DNA of 64,000 nt, taken from contig NZ_CP050154.1 in the NCBI RefSeq assembly GCF_011617705.1, forward strand, positions 3,410,001 to 3,474,000, in the 5' to 3' direction. The position numbers and the translations under genes were made by a program. The notes under the pieces are model-generated. The model did no database searches. It saw only the letters and a list, made by a program, of their open reading frames with translations, and had not been told where the DNA came from. Below are positions 46,179 through 55,706 of this stretch, piece after piece. Source of the DNA: Brevibacterium limosum (GTDB lineage Bacteria; Actinomycetota; Actinomycetes; Actinomycetales; Brevibacteriaceae). Every line of letters begins with the position of its first letter. Within the stretch, counting starts at the first letter, position 1.

Positions 46179-47018
46179 TTACGTCCACGGTTGAGGTCGG
46201 AGCCCGTGGGCTCCTCGATAGTTCGGGGATGCCGGTTGCTCCCACTCACCGAGGCGGCTCTGGGCTGTCCGATAGACAGTGACCTGCAGGGGGTGGCAGT
46301 TCTCCACCGGATCTGACGAGCCCTCGCCGAACATCGGGGCGGAGAGGTCGCCGCCGGGGCAGGTGGACAGTGCCGCGAGCAGGTCCTGCTCGGCGAAGAA
46401 CTCGAAGTAGTCTCCAGGTCGCGCGGGGCAGGTCTTCATGAAGTATTCGTCATTGTCGTTCAGTCCTGTGCATTGGAAGACGTTGAGCACATCGTGGACG
46501 TCGAATTCGGTGAGCCCATAGGGCAGGATCGCGCGGACGAGATTGGAGTGACAGTGGTAGTCGAAGTCGACGCCGCTGAGCATCTGCGACACATATGGGT
46601 CGCATCGGGTGCCCAGTGTGTCATGCAGCCGGCCGCCTTCCGGGTCGGTGCCGTAGTCGGCCAGAGTGTCACCGACGATAGTGGCCATGGGCCGCAGGAA
46701 CGGCAGCGTCGACCACAGGCGGTCGAAGGTCGAGACGTGGGCGGCCTGCAGCTGTCGGGTCCGTGCCGCCCAGAATCGTTCCCTGGGGTCGTGGCGGTTC
46801 CATAGGTTGAGGTCGCCGACCTGTGGGCCGTCGACGGTGGAGATGCGGCAGACATGGCCGGCGGGGACGTCCCACGCCTGTCCGGAGCGGATGGGAATGA
46901 TGAACTCGTCGATGACTTCCCGGGACTGGATGTCGTCACCGATCTGTGAGTAGAAGTCTCTGTCGACGTCGAGCGCGGCACCTTGGTAGGCGGCTTCCCG
47001 GAGACGATTCTGTGTCAT
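46179..47018 (-). CDS. DUF1989 / urea carboxylase-associated family protein
   Basis: The 279-residue protein matches the DUF1989 domain (urea carboxylase- or urea amidolyase-associated proteins). Recognisable parts are IRSGQAWDVPAGHVCRISTVDGPQVGDLNLW, the metal-like Cys/His cluster around RCDPYVSQMLSGVDFDYHCHSNL, and VLNVFQCTGLNDNDEYF. Ring-amide or guanidine metabolism is suspected for the family. No urea carboxylase, allophanate hydrolase or guanidine carboxylase gene is near here. The start MTQNRL (47018) is chosen over MQATQ (47054). Confidence 0.85.
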   Translation of the reverse strand: MTQNRLREAAYQGAALDVDRDFYSQIGDDIQSREVIDEFIIPIRSGQAWDVPAGHVCRISTVDGPQVGDLNLWNRHDPRERFWAARTRQLQAAHVSTFDRLWSTLPFLRPMATIVGDTLADYGTDPEGGRLHDTLGTRCDPYVSQMLSGVDFDYHCHSNLVRAILPYGLTEFDVHDVLNVFQCTGLNDNDEYFMKTCPARPGDYFEFFAEQDLLAALSTCPGGDLSAPMFGEGSSDPVENCHPLQVTVYRTAQSRLGEWEQPASPNYRGAHGLRPQPWT

Positions 47019-47187
47019 GTGGTGCGTCCTCCTGCCTGGCTGTGTTGCCTGCAACGATGCCAGCTTCTGCTCAGCATCCCAAGGGGTTGATCGTCGGGTC
47101 TATGCTGAACAGAGACAACCGACGCAGCTGAATGGGCCGCGCCGTAGCGTTTACCGAACCGCGTGTACCGAACATTGGGAGGTCGGA

Positions 47188-47466
47188 ATGGCTGACGAGA
47201 AGATCGACGTCGAGATGCAGGACACGGGAGAGTTCCTGGCCAGCATCCACACGACAACAGGGACCGATGAGATCGTTCTGATGTTCGCAGATGCCGAAGA
47301 GGCCTCCGACGGCGTCTTGGGCAATGACGAGGCCACTGCTCGCGCAACCGTGGAGTTCCTCCTCAGCCATCAGCCCTCAGGTGACCTGCCGGACCGGATC
47401 GACCTCGTCGACATCGCCGCCGCCTACGATGACGCCCTCGAGTCCATTCGCAAGCTGCGCGGATGA
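47188..47466 (+). CDS. Small acidic hypothetical protein
   Basis: The 92-residue acidic protein starts at MADEKIDVEMQDTGEFL after GGGAGGTCGGA. It has no membrane segment or signal peptide and I recognise no family. The regular mix of beta- and helix-like segments (EIVLMFADAEE, TARATVEFLLSHQ, DDALESIRKLRG) suggests a small folded domain. It lies about 100 bp upstream of an AhpD-like gene on the same strand. Confidence 0.7.
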   Translation: MADEKIDVEMQDTGEFLASIHTTTGTDEIVLMFADAEEASDGVLGNDEATARATVEFLLSHQPSGDLPDRIDLVDIAAAYDDALESIRKLRG

Positions 47467-47565
47467 CACCGCACCTGCTCGGCCGACAGTTCCGGGAGCA
47501 GGTGACAACCCAAGTGCTGCTCACTCCAGTGAGCACCGGAATACCTCGTGAAGAAGATGATTTTC

Positions 47566-48009
47566 ATGTCCGAGACCCAACGACTCAGCATCCTCGCTGC
47601 CGACAAGACAGCCTACGAGCCGCTCTACGCTCTCGAGAAGTACATCCACTCCGGCAGCCTCGGTGAGGGTCTGCTCTCCTTGATCAAACTGCGTGCCTCC
47701 CAGCTCAACGGATGCGCGTACTGTCTGAACATGCATGCGGGTGAGGCTCGCAAGGCCGAGGTCGACCAAGTCAAGGTCGACGTTCTCGCCGGATGGAAGG
47801 AAGCGACTTCGGTCTACAGCGAGCGTGAGCAGGCTGCGCTGCGCATGACCGAAGAGGTCACGCACATCGCCGACGGCGTCTCGGATGAGGCCTGGGCGGC
47901 CGCTTCGGCGATGTTCTCCGAACAGGAGATGGTCGAACTGCTCATGGCGATCTCAGCCATCAACGTCTGGAATCGTCTGGCCGTCAGCACCCACCAACCT
48001 CTGGACTGA
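47566..48009 (+). CDS. Carboxymuconolactone decarboxylase-family / AhpD-like protein
   Basis: The 147-residue protein has the AhpD-type CxxC motif in NGCAYCLNMHAGEARK and the family helix LLSLIKLRASQL. Such proteins act as peroxidase-linked reductases or as decarboxylases; the CxxC and His pattern fits the alkylhydroperoxidase-like branch. The ATG at 47566 (MSETQRL) is the likely start. An in-frame GTG and ATG upstream (47548, 47557) are possible. It converges on the second TctA gene, 5 bp away. Confidence 0.88.
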   Translation: MSETQRLSILAADKTAYEPLYALEKYIHSGSLGEGLLSLIKLRASQLNGCAYCLNMHAGEARKAEVDQVKVDVLAGWKEATSVYSEREQAALRMTEEVTHIADGVSDEAWAAASAMFSEQEMVELLMAISAINVWNRLAVSTHQPLD

Positions 48010-48014
48010 GCACC

Positions 48015-49526
48015 TCAGGCATCGACTTGGGCGTCAGCGTTCTTCTTCCCGAGCATCCGCTTCCAAGGCAGAGCTGACACGAGTGCCAGCAGAGCGATGA
48101 TGAGGAACACCATGGCCAATGGGTCGGTGATGACCGCCCAGAAATCGCCGCCGGTCAGGCCCAGCGCCTGTTGCAGGTTGCGCTCGAGCATCTCTCCCAG
48201 GACGAGTCCGATCACCAGCAGCGCCGGCGCCATTCCGACCAGACGCATCACATAGCCGAGTACGCCGAAGGCCAGTGCGATGTACACATCGGTCACCGAA
48301 TTGTGGATGCTGTAACAGGAGATGAGCGCGAGGATGAGAATGACCGGGGCCATGAACGGCATCGGAATGGCCAGGATCTTCGCAAGCAGCGGGGACGCGC
48401 CGATGTTGATGGCGACACCGAGAATCGCGCTGAAGAGCAGTGCCCCGATGATCGTCCACCCGAGCTCCGGATTCGCGTCGAAGAAACCGGGACCGGGATT
48501 GAGGCCGTACATCATCAGGTAGGCGAGCAGAACCGCCGTCGTGCCCGACCCCGGGATTCCCAAGGTCAGCAGAGGCACCATCGAGCCCGACACCGCAGCA
48601 TTGTTCGCAGACTCCGGTGCGACCAGTCCGCGAACAGCACCCTTGCCCATCCCTGCCGATGCCGGTGCGAGTCGCTTCTCCAGTCCATAGGAGAAGAAGG
48701 CAGCGATCGTCGTTCCCGCTCCTGGAAGGACACCGGCGACGAACCCGATGACCGATCCTCGCAAGCTCGGAAGCGTTCCCTGCTTCAGGTCGGACTTCGT
48801 CGGGAGGAAGCGTCCCGACAGCTTCGACATCACCTGGGAGTCCTTGCCCATCGTGGTGCTGGCCAGAATCTCACCGACGCCGAAGACGCCGATGATGGCG
48901 ACGATCGAATCGATCCCCTCCAACAGGGTGAAACTGCCGAAGGTGAAGCGCGGAAGTCCGGACTGGAGCTCGATGCCGACGGTCGACACGGCCACTCCGA
49001 TGGCAACCGCTGTCAGTCCCAGCATCGGTGCCGAACCGACGAGGGTGGCGCTGAGTACGAGCGCCATCACGACGACGGCGAAATAGGCGCCGGGGCCGAA
49101 TGCCAATCCGAGTTCCGACATCGGTCCCGCGATGAAGGCGAGTCCCAGGAACGCGAGCACACTGCCGACGAATGATGCGATGGCGGAGATCGACAGGGCG
49201 GTGGCCGCCTTGCCTTTCAGCGCCAACGGGTGACCGTCGAGGGTGGTCATGATGGCGCCGGGATCGCCTGGGATGTTCAGCAGGATCGCCGAGATCCTGC
49301 CGCCGTATTCCGCACCGAGATACAGGGACACCATGAGTGGGAGAGAGATCTCGGCCGGAACTGTGATCGCCACAGGAAGGAGCAGCGCAATAGCGGTCGA
49401 CGGACCGATGCCGGGCAGCAGACCGGCGATGGTTCCGAGGACGACGCCGCCCAGGATGACCAACAGCAGAGTCGGTGATGCGGCGATACCGCCCAGAGCG
49501 GAGAGGAGATCGTTGATTGTGCTCAC
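48015..49526 (-). CDS. tctA: Tripartite tricarboxylate transporter TctA, system 2
   Basis: The 503-residue, about twelve-helix protein has the signature GLLPGIGPSTAIALLLP and the internal repeat GVLPGAGTTIAAFFSYGLEKRL. The GTG start at 49526 overlaps the tctB stop by 4 nt. A longer open frame upstream is not coding. It is clearly divergent from the first TctA (23410), so the two systems probably take different carboxylates. Confidence 0.94.
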   Translation of the reverse strand: MSTINDLLSALGGIAASPTLLLVILGGVVLGTIAGLLPGIGPSTAIALLLPVAITVPAEISLPLMVSLYLGAEYGGRISAILLNIPGDPGAIMTTLDGHPLALKGKAATALSISAIASFVGSVLAFLGLAFIAGPMSELGLAFGPGAYFAVVVMALVLSATLVGSAPMLGLTAVAIGVAVSTVGIELQSGLPRFTFGSFTLLEGIDSIVAIIGVFGVGEILASTTMGKDSQVMSKLSGRFLPTKSDLKQGTLPSLRGSVIGFVAGVLPGAGTTIAAFFSYGLEKRLAPASAGMGKGAVRGLVAPESANNAAVSGSMVPLLTLGIPGSGTTAVLLAYLMMYGLNPGPGFFDANPELGWTIIGALLFSAILGVAINIGASPLLAKILAIPMPFMAPVILILALISCYSIHNSVTDVYIALAFGVLGYVMRLVGMAPALLVIGLVLGEMLERNLQQALGLTGGDFWAVITDPLAMVFLIIALLALVSALPWKRMLGKKNADAQVDA

Positions 49527-50077
49527 AGCTGCAGACCTCCGAATACCCAGTACTCCAACCAGCCGACAGGCAGCAGCACGTTGAGCCAGACATCGAACAC
49601 GAGGAACAGAACCATCGCGATCACAAGGTTGATGACGAAGAGCCCAACAGCTCGTGCGGCACTGAGACGAACTCCGAACACCGTCATCGAGACCAGCATC
49701 GAGAAGATGACTGAGGCTTCGACGAAGCCGATGAGGAAGATCGAGGCCGCATACAGACCGAAGAGGACGATGCACCAGGCGACGCGCAGAATCTCCTGTC
49801 CCCGGACCGGCCTGACGTCGACGCTTCCGCGCAGAATCGCGATGATCCCGAGAGCGGTCGTGCAGAAGAGGACGACGCCGACGACCAGTGGAAACGTCTT
49901 CGGACCGATTCCGTCCTCTCCTGCTGCGTCCGGCAGGAGAAAGGCATTGATGAGGTAGAAGATCGCGAGGAAGCCGAGCATGATGCTCGAAACCATCGCC
50001 GAGGTGGTCCGACTTCCTGGTTCATGGTGCGGTTCGCCGACCGGTCGAGATGCGGTCGGATCCGTATTCGCGCTCAT
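49523..50077 (-). CDS. tctB: Tripartite tricarboxylate transporter TctB, system 2
   Basis: The 184-residue protein has about four helices (MVSSIMLGFLAIFYLINAFLL, FPLVVGVVLFCTTALGIIAIL and two C-terminal ones). Polar N-terminus MSANTDPTASRPVG. It overlaps tctC upstream and tctA downstream by 4 nt each. Confidence 0.9.
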   Translation of the reverse strand: MSANTDPTASRPVGEPHHEPGSRTTSAMVSSIMLGFLAIFYLINAFLLPDAAGEDGIGPKTFPLVVGVVLFCTTALGIIAILRGSVDVRPVRGQEILRVAWCIVLFGLYAASIFLIGFVEASVIFSMLVSMTVFGVRLSAARAVGLFVINLVIAMVLFLVFDVWLNVLLPVGWLEYWVFGGLQL

Positions 50078-51090
50078 TTCACCAACCCCACTTTCTGCAG
50101 CACTTCGGTCGATTCCTCCTGCTCGGGTCGAATCACCGTGTCGAGCCATTCCTCCCCGGCGACGTATTCGGGGTTGATCCCCAAGGCCTCGGACTGCTTG
50201 GCGAATTCGTCAGTCTCCACGGCTCTCTTCAATGACTCTCGCCACCAGTCGACTGCGTCCTGAGGCATGTCCTTCGGGCCAAAGACTCCTCTCCAGTGGT
50301 TGATCGTGATGTCCAATCCGAGGTCGTGCCACGTCGGAGCCCCTGGTGCCGAATCGACCGGTTCCGGAGCAGAGACTGCGATGATTTCGACGTCTCCGCT
50401 GTCGACGAGTTCCATCGCCTCCGACATCCCCGTCGACGCCACATCGATTCGCCCACCGAGCAGCTCGTTGTTGAGATCGCCGCCATCGGAGAACGCGACG
50501 AGATTGAGCTCGGACAGGTCGTCGACTCCGTACTCGCTGGCGGGGCGAAGGACGTTGAGCTGATCGTCGCTGGGAACGGTCCCGATTCCGAAGTTGACCG
50601 ATCCTGCGTCCTCCTTGATGTCATCGAGCACCTTCTCTGCGGAGTCGTATTTCGACCCGGATTTCACGATCCACACTTCATAGTCGGTCGTCAGCTGAGC
50701 CAGTGGCGTGAAGTCGTCCAGAGACATATCTGTCGCTCCCGTGATGTTCGAGAGGAAGATCCGGTTGGACTCGAATACGACCGACGTTCCATCGTTCTCC
50801 CGCTGGAGGACGGCGGCACGAGCCGGATTGCCTCCACCGCCTCCCATGTTCTCGATCGACATGAAGGTGTCGATGCCCGCGGCTTCGAAGCCGTCGTTCG
50901 TGATGCGTGTCGTCAGATCGAGGCCACCGCCCGGGGATCCCGCAGCGATCGCGGTGACCCGGGGCGGAGGGAAGCCATCATTTCTGTGGACGTCAGGCAT
51001 ACACGCAGCCGTGGACGCGACGAGCGCAAGTCCCGCAGACACAGCGGCGACACGCAGAAGAGTTCGTTTCAGGGAGGATATTCTCGCCAT
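50074..51090 (-). CDS. tctC: Tripartite tricarboxylate transporter substrate-binding lipoprotein TctC, system 2
   Basis: The 338-residue protein has a signal peptide ending VASTAACM, a probable lipobox cysteine. System 1 instead carries a Tat-like N-terminus. Bug/TctC patterns are GSPGGGLDLTTRI, MGGGGGNPARAAVLQ and GGDLNNELLGGRIDVASTG. It opens the tctCBA operon. ATGs at 51111 and 51141 are alternative starts, and no strong ribosome site decides. Confidence 0.88.
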   Translation of the reverse strand: MARISSLKRTLLRVAAVSAGLALVASTAACMPDVHRNDGFPPPRVTAIAAGSPGGGLDLTTRITNDGFEAAGIDTFMSIENMGGGGGNPARAAVLQRENDGTSVVFESNRIFLSNITGATDMSLDDFTPLAQLTTDYEVWIVKSGSKYDSAEKVLDDIKEDAGSVNFGIGTVPSDDQLNVLRPASEYGVDDLSELNLVAFSDGGDLNNELLGGRIDVASTGMSEAMELVDSGDVEIIAVSAPEPVDSAPGAPTWHDLGLDITINHWRGVFGPKDMPQDAVDWWRESLKRAVETDEFAKQSEALGINPEYVAGEEWLDTVIRPEQEESTEVLQKVGLVK

Positions 51091-51214
51091 TGGGAATCCG
51101 AAGTGGAGCATGACCGGCACGTTACCCTTGAACGACTTCAAGCCTCAATGAATCCTGCGAGAATGAGACAAGCAGTCTGAGTGCCTCGTCAGGTGTTCCC
51201 ACCTAACGGGCAGA

Positions 51215-51259
51215 TGCCGAAGGGCGGAACCGACTCACTGTCGATTCCGCCCTTCGGCA
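51215..51259. terminator. 19-bp stem-loop after purA
   Basis: TGCCGAAGGGCGGAACCGA (51215-51233) pairs with 51241-51259 over 19 bp with one mismatch and a 7-nt loop. It lies 33 bp downstream of the purA stop codon. Confidence 0.8.
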
Positions 51260-51291
51260 CGTGATGATGTCCGGAGTTTCCCCGGACCCGC

Positions 51292-52578
51292 TCAGTCCAA
51301 CAGGTCGTGACGCACGATGGACTGTTCGCGATCGGGACCGACGCCGATGACGGACATCCGGCAGCCGGAGAGCTTCTCGAGGGCGAGCACGTACTTCTGC
51401 GCGTTCTCCGGCAGGTGGTCGAAGGTTCGGGCCGTGGTGATGTCCTCGGTCCAGCCGTCGAAGTACTCGAAGATCGGCTTCGCGTGGTGGAACTCGGTCT
51501 GGGACACCGGCATCTCGTCCTGGCGCACTCCGTCGACGTCGTAGGCCACGCAGACGGGGATCCGGTCGATGCCGGTGAGCACGTCGAGCTTCGTGAGCAC
51601 GTAGTCGGTGAAGCCGTTGGTGCGGGCGGCGTAGCGGGCGATGACCGCGTCGTACCAGCCGCAGCGGCGCGGACGACCGGTGTTGACACCGAATTCTCCG
51701 CCGGCCTTCTGCAGGTATTCGCCCATCTCATCGAAGAGTTCGGTCGGGAACGGACCGGCACCCACACGGGTCGTGTAGGCCTTGACGATGCCGACGACGC
51801 GGTTGATCCGGGTCGGTCCGATGCCCGTGCCGACGCAGGATCCGCCGGCCGTCGGGTTCGACGAGGTGACGAACGGGTAGGTGCCGTGGTCGACGTCGAG
51901 CATGGTCGCCTGACCGCCCTCCATGACGACGACCTCACCGCGGTCGAGCGCCTCGTTGAGCATGAGCTCGGTCTCGGCGACATAGGGACGCAGACGTTCG
52001 ATGAAGGGTTCGAAGTATTCGACGATCTCTTCGACCGACACCGCCCGACGGTTGTAGACCTTGACGAGCAGTTCGTTCTTCTGCCGCAGCGATCCCTCGA
52101 TCTTCTGCCGCAGGATGGACTCGTCGAAGACGTCCTGGACGCGGATGCCCAGACGCCCGATCTTGTCCATGTAGGCCGGGCCGATGCCGCGGCCGGTGGT
52201 GCCGATGGCACGTTTGCCGAGGAACCTCTCGGTCACCTTGTCCAAGGTCTGGTGGTACGGGGCTACGAGGTGGGCGTTCGCCGAGATCCGCAGCTTCGAG
52301 GTGTCCGCGCCGCGGGATTCGAGTGCGTCGATCTCCTCGAAGAGCGCCTCGAGGTTGACGACGACGCCGTTGCCGATGACCGGGGTGACGTTCGGTGAGA
52401 GGATGCCCGCCGGCAGAAGCTTGAGTTCGTACTTCTCTCCTCCGACGACAACCGTGTGGCCGGCGTTGTTCCCACCATTGGGCTTGACCACGTAGTCGAC
52501 GCTGGTGCCGAGGATGTCGGTGGTCTTACCTTTACCTTCGTCGCCCCACTGAGCGCCGACGACAACGATTGCTGGCAT
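51292..52578 (-). CDS. purA: Adenylosuccinate synthetase
   Basis: The 428-residue protein has the GTP loop QWGDEGKGK, the IMP-site GGNNAGHT and the [17 protein letters not shown] and [19 protein letters not shown] blocks. It joins aspartate to IMP in AMP synthesis. Length matches the family. It is far from purL (about 46 kb), so purine genes are dispersed here. Confidence 0.97.
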   Translation of the reverse strand: MPAIVVVGAQWGDEGKGKTTDILGTSVDYVVKPNGGNNAGHTVVVGGEKYELKLLPAGILSPNVTPVIGNGVVVNLEALFEEIDALESRGADTSKLRISANAHLVAPYHQTLDKVTERFLGKRAIGTTGRGIGPAYMDKIGRLGIRVQDVFDESILRQKIEGSLRQKNELLVKVYNRRAVSVEEIVEYFEPFIERLRPYVAETELMLNEALDRGEVVVMEGGQATMLDVDHGTYPFVTSSNPTAGGSCVGTGIGPTRINRVVGIVKAYTTRVGAGPFPTELFDEMGEYLQKAGGEFGVNTGRPRRCGWYDAVIARYAARTNGFTDYVLTKLDVLTGIDRIPVCVAYDVDGVRQDEMPVSQTEFHHAKPIFEYFDGWTEDITTARTFDHLPENAQKYVLALEKLSGCRMSVIGVGPDREQSIVRHDLLD

Positions 52579-52685
52579 GAGAGTACTTCACCTCGAAGTG
52601 AAAAGGGGATGTCATTACTCCCTAAGTCTACTGGGTCACACCGACACGAAGGTCAGTGGGAGCTTCTGTCGGCGATAATGGACCG

Positions 52686-53096
52686 ATGCGCACCAGATCG
52701 ATCACCGCAGCTGCCTTTGCCGGCCTCCTCGCTCTCGGCGGGTGTTCCGGCTCAGCCTCGGACGAGTCCCCAGACGCTTCCCCAGACGATTCGGCGGACG
52801 CGAAGCTCACTCTCGACACCGGCGAGAAGACCGTCACGATCGAACCCACCGATGTCTACTGCTCCGGGAAGCCGGGCAGTCTCCGACACATCATCGGCAA
52901 GACGGACAATGAGCTGCCGTTGGTCAAGGCCGAGGGCACCGATTTCGTCATGGCCAAGGTCGGCGAGGGACGCCCCTATAAGGCGAACAGCCCCAAGGGC
53001 GTCAACGTCGACGATGAGAGCGTGACCTTCGACGGGACCGAGCTCGGCTCGGCCACGCTCGACGGAACCATGACCTGGACCGATTGGGAAGACTGA
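52686..53096 (+). CDS. Small lipoprotein, possibly LpqH-like
   Basis: The 136-residue protein has a signal peptide ending LALGGC (lipobox) and a Ser/Asp-rich linker. A small beta-rich domain with YCSGKPGS and a C-terminal GTMTWTDWED follows. The size and layout recall the LpqH (19-kDa) lipoprotein family, but similarity is weak by eye. GATAAT ends 6 nt before the ATG and there is no ribosome site, so it appears leaderless. Confidence 0.75.
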   Translation: MRTRSITAAAFAGLLALGGCSGSASDESPDASPDDSADAKLTLDTGEKTVTIEPTDVYCSGKPGSLRHIIGKTDNELPLVKAEGTDFVMAKVGEGRPYKANSPKGVNVDDESVTFDGTELGSATLDGTMTWTDWED

Positions 53097-53121
53097 GTCA
53101 GCTCCCACACACATGCACACC

Positions 53122-53160
53122 GCGCGCCGCGGTCCCGAAGTAGCCGGGGCCGCGGCGCGC
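53122..53160. terminator. Bidirectional terminator
   Basis: GCGCGCCGCGG (53122-53132) pairs with CCGCGGCGCGC (53150-53160), and an inner CCC/GGG extends it. It lies between the lipoprotein gene (plus) and the ABC permease gene (minus), which converge. Confidence 0.8.
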
Positions 53161-53174
53161 AGTGCATCCGGCGC

Positions 53175-55706
53175 TCACTCCATGCTCATGCCCTTGGCCG
53201 GGGCGATCCGCGACATGGACCGGGCCGGTATCGCCGAGGCGAGGACGGCGGCGAGCACTGCGGCGACGCCGATCAGTCCGATCTGCGTCCACGGCACGGA
53301 CAGCACCGGATTCGCTGAGGCGGGCATCATCGACGCCGTTCCGACCCAACCGAAGAACGTGCCGACCCCGGCTCCGACGATCAGCGCGATGAGCGTCATG
53401 AGCAGCGATTCGATCGTGATCATCCGCGACATCGCCGCTCGGGTGAATCCCAGCGCCCGCAGCAGCGCGCCCTCTCGACGTCGTTCGATGACCGAGAGCG
53501 TGAGCGTGTTGCTCACTCCGATCACGGCGATGACCACCGCAGCCGCCAGCAGCCCGAGCACCACGCTCAGCGCGACCTGGAACATCGAGGCGAACTCCGC
53601 CCGATACTGTGCGGCAGCCGCATCACCTGCGGCGCCCACGGCATCGAGTTCTGAGGTCAGGGCCTCGATCTGCGAACTCGAAGCGTCATCGGCGATCTTC
53701 GCCCAGGTCTGTTCGGCCACATCGTCGCCGGCCGCCGCCTCGAGGGTCTTCGCATCGCCACCGCTGACCAGGGCCGTCCCCGCGGGGACGTCGAAGGAAG
53801 TCTCGATCGTCAGATCGAGATCCTGATCGCCGAGGCGGACGGTCGCGGTCTGACCGTCGACATCGGAATCCGCGTCGTCGAGTCCCACCGATCTCGGGTC
53901 GATGAGAATCGTGCCCTCATCGACGTCGTAGCCGTCGCTGCGCAGAACCGGGGAGTCCGCGGCCGCCTCGGCGCTGGTGATCGCCACATCACCGGACCCA
54001 TCGGTCCCAGCGACGCTCACCGAGGCGGTGGGCGCCGGAACGTTCTCGCGCTCCTCGACGATCGGAGAATCATCGAGCACGGAGCCGATCTTCGCATCGT
54101 CGGCACCGCTCTGGCCTGCCGTGGAGACCACGAGGTCGACCGGGGTGTCCTCGGCGGTGGCGAGTTCGAGGGTCCGCTGCAGGCTCGACGAACCGACGAC
54201 CACGGCCGTGACGAGGGTGATGCCGATGAGCAGAGCACCCGTCGTCGAGGCGGTGCGTCCTCCCGCGGTGCTCGCCGACCGCCCGGCCAGCTTCACCGCC
54301 GGCGAGCGCCGAGTGATGAGACCGACCGCGACGGCGAAGAGCGCCACCAAGGGCGGGACGAAGACCTTCGCACCGACGAGGAGGGCGACGAAGAGCGCGA
54401 AGCAGCCGACGATGCCGAACAGCACGGACTGGCTGGTGGTGCCGAGCAGGCACAGTCCGATTCCGGCGATGCCGAGCACAAGCGTCAGGCTCAGACGCAC
54501 CCACCGGATGCGCGGGGCGGCGGCAGGCACATCGACCGGGCGGAGCGCTTCGATCGGGGAGACCCGAGAGGCCCGGATCGCGGGGATCAGCCCCGCGGCG
54601 AGGGTGACGAGGATGCCGACGACCGGTCCGACGACGAACGCCGAGACGGACGGCGACATCTGAGCGAATTCCGGCATCCACAGCGCACGGACCACGGCCG
54701 AGAGTCCCCATCCGATGAGGAGTCCGAGCCCGACGCCGAGCACGGATCCGACGATTCCGAGGCTCAGGCTCTCCACCACCGCGGCTCCGCGCACCTGACT
54801 GCGTGAGGCTCCGATCGCGCGGAAGAGCGCGAGCACGCGGGTGCGGGAGGCGACGAGGACGTTGAACGTGTTCGAGATGACGAGTGCCGCGACCCCCGCG
54901 GCCAGCAGTCCGAAGGCGATGCCGACGGTCGAGAGCATGTCGGAGGTGTTCGACAGCGACTCGATCTGGTCCTCGACGACCTGGTCGACGGTCCGGACCG
55001 AAACGTCGGCACCGGCATCGGCGAGCGCGGAGCCGACCGCCTCGGCGAGGGCCGTGCGATCACTCCCGTCGTCGGCGACGACCCGGATGGAGTCGGGCAC
55101 GAGCTCACCCGGCGCAGTTTTGAGTCCGCCGTCGGTGAGATAGAGATTCATCCCTGCGGCCGAGGAGCCGGGCATGATGCCCGAGACGGTGAAGCTCGGC
55201 CCATCGGCGGACCGCCGCGCCCCGTCGAACTCGCCGAGGGTGATGGTGTCGCCGACGCCGACCCCGAGGGTCTTCGCATCGGCTTCGCGGAGCATGAGCT
55301 CGTCATCCGAGTCCGGGGCGGAGCCGTCGACGGTCTCCGCCTGTCCCTGTGGGAGGTTCGTCGCCGACCCCGTCACCGACGTGGATCCCGCCGAGACCGA
55401 GACGAAGGCGGATTCGGTGAGCTGGGCGGACTCGACCCCATCGACGTCGGCCACCGTCTGACGCATGGAATCGGTCAGCGGGGAGGCCTCATCGGCCGCG
55501 GCGGCCGGGTCGTCGGATGCGGCCGCGGTGACGGCGACGTCGGCACCGGCCCATTCGGCGCGGACCTGGTTGCGCAGGGTGTCGCCGAAGGCCTGGGAGA
55601 ACAGGAGTGCCGCGACGATGAAGGCCACGGACACGGCGATCGCGATCATCGCCGCACTCAGGCGCCCGGAGGCGCTGCGGAGGTTGGACCAGGCGATGCG
55701 GATCAT
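53175..55706 (-). CDS. ABC exporter permease, MacB/FtsX type with two FtsX domains
   Basis: The 843-residue protein has an N-terminal helix, a large extracellular region (about 45-260) and a first FtsX-like three-helix block (about 260-400). A second pair of helices, a second extracellular region and a second FtsX block at the C-terminus follow (about 700-830, with VIGVSNTLTLSVIERRREGALLRALGFTRAAM). Such permeases with MacB-like ATPases export peptides or remove antibiotics from the membrane. It overlaps its ATPase gene by 4 nt. A two-component system sits directly upstream. Confidence 0.92.
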   Translation of the reverse strand: MIRIAWSNLRSASGRLSAAMIAIAVSVAFIVAALLFSQAFGDTLRNQVRAEWAGADVAVTAAASDDPAAAADEASPLTDSMRQTVADVDGVESAQLTESAFVSVSAGSTSVTGSATNLPQGQAETVDGSAPDSDDELMLREADAKTLGVGVGDTITLGEFDGARRSADGPSFTVSGIMPGSSAAGMNLYLTDGGLKTAPGELVPDSIRVVADDGSDRTALAEAVGSALADAGADVSVRTVDQVVEDQIESLSNTSDMLSTVGIAFGLLAAGVAALVISNTFNVLVASRTRVLALFRAIGASRSQVRGAAVVESLSLGIVGSVLGVGLGLLIGWGLSAVVRALWMPEFAQMSPSVSAFVVGPVVGILVTLAAGLIPAIRASRVSPIEALRPVDVPAAAPRIRWVRLSLTLVLGIAGIGLCLLGTTSQSVLFGIVGCFALFVALLVGAKVFVPPLVALFAVAVGLITRRSPAVKLAGRSASTAGGRTASTTGALLIGITLVTAVVVGSSSLQRTLELATAEDTPVDLVVSTAGQSGADDAKIGSVLDDSPIVEERENVPAPTASVSVAGTDGSGDVAITSAEAAADSPVLRSDGYDVDEGTILIDPRSVGLDDADSDVDGQTATVRLGDQDLDLTIETSFDVPAGTALVSGGDAKTLEAAAGDDVAEQTWAKIADDASSSQIEALTSELDAVGAAGDAAAAQYRAEFASMFQVALSVVLGLLAAAVVIAVIGVSNTLTLSVIERRREGALLRALGFTRAAMSRMITIESLLMTLIALIVGAGVGTFFGWVGTASMMPASANPVLSVPWTQIGLIGVAAVLAAVLASAIPARSMSRIAPAKGMSME

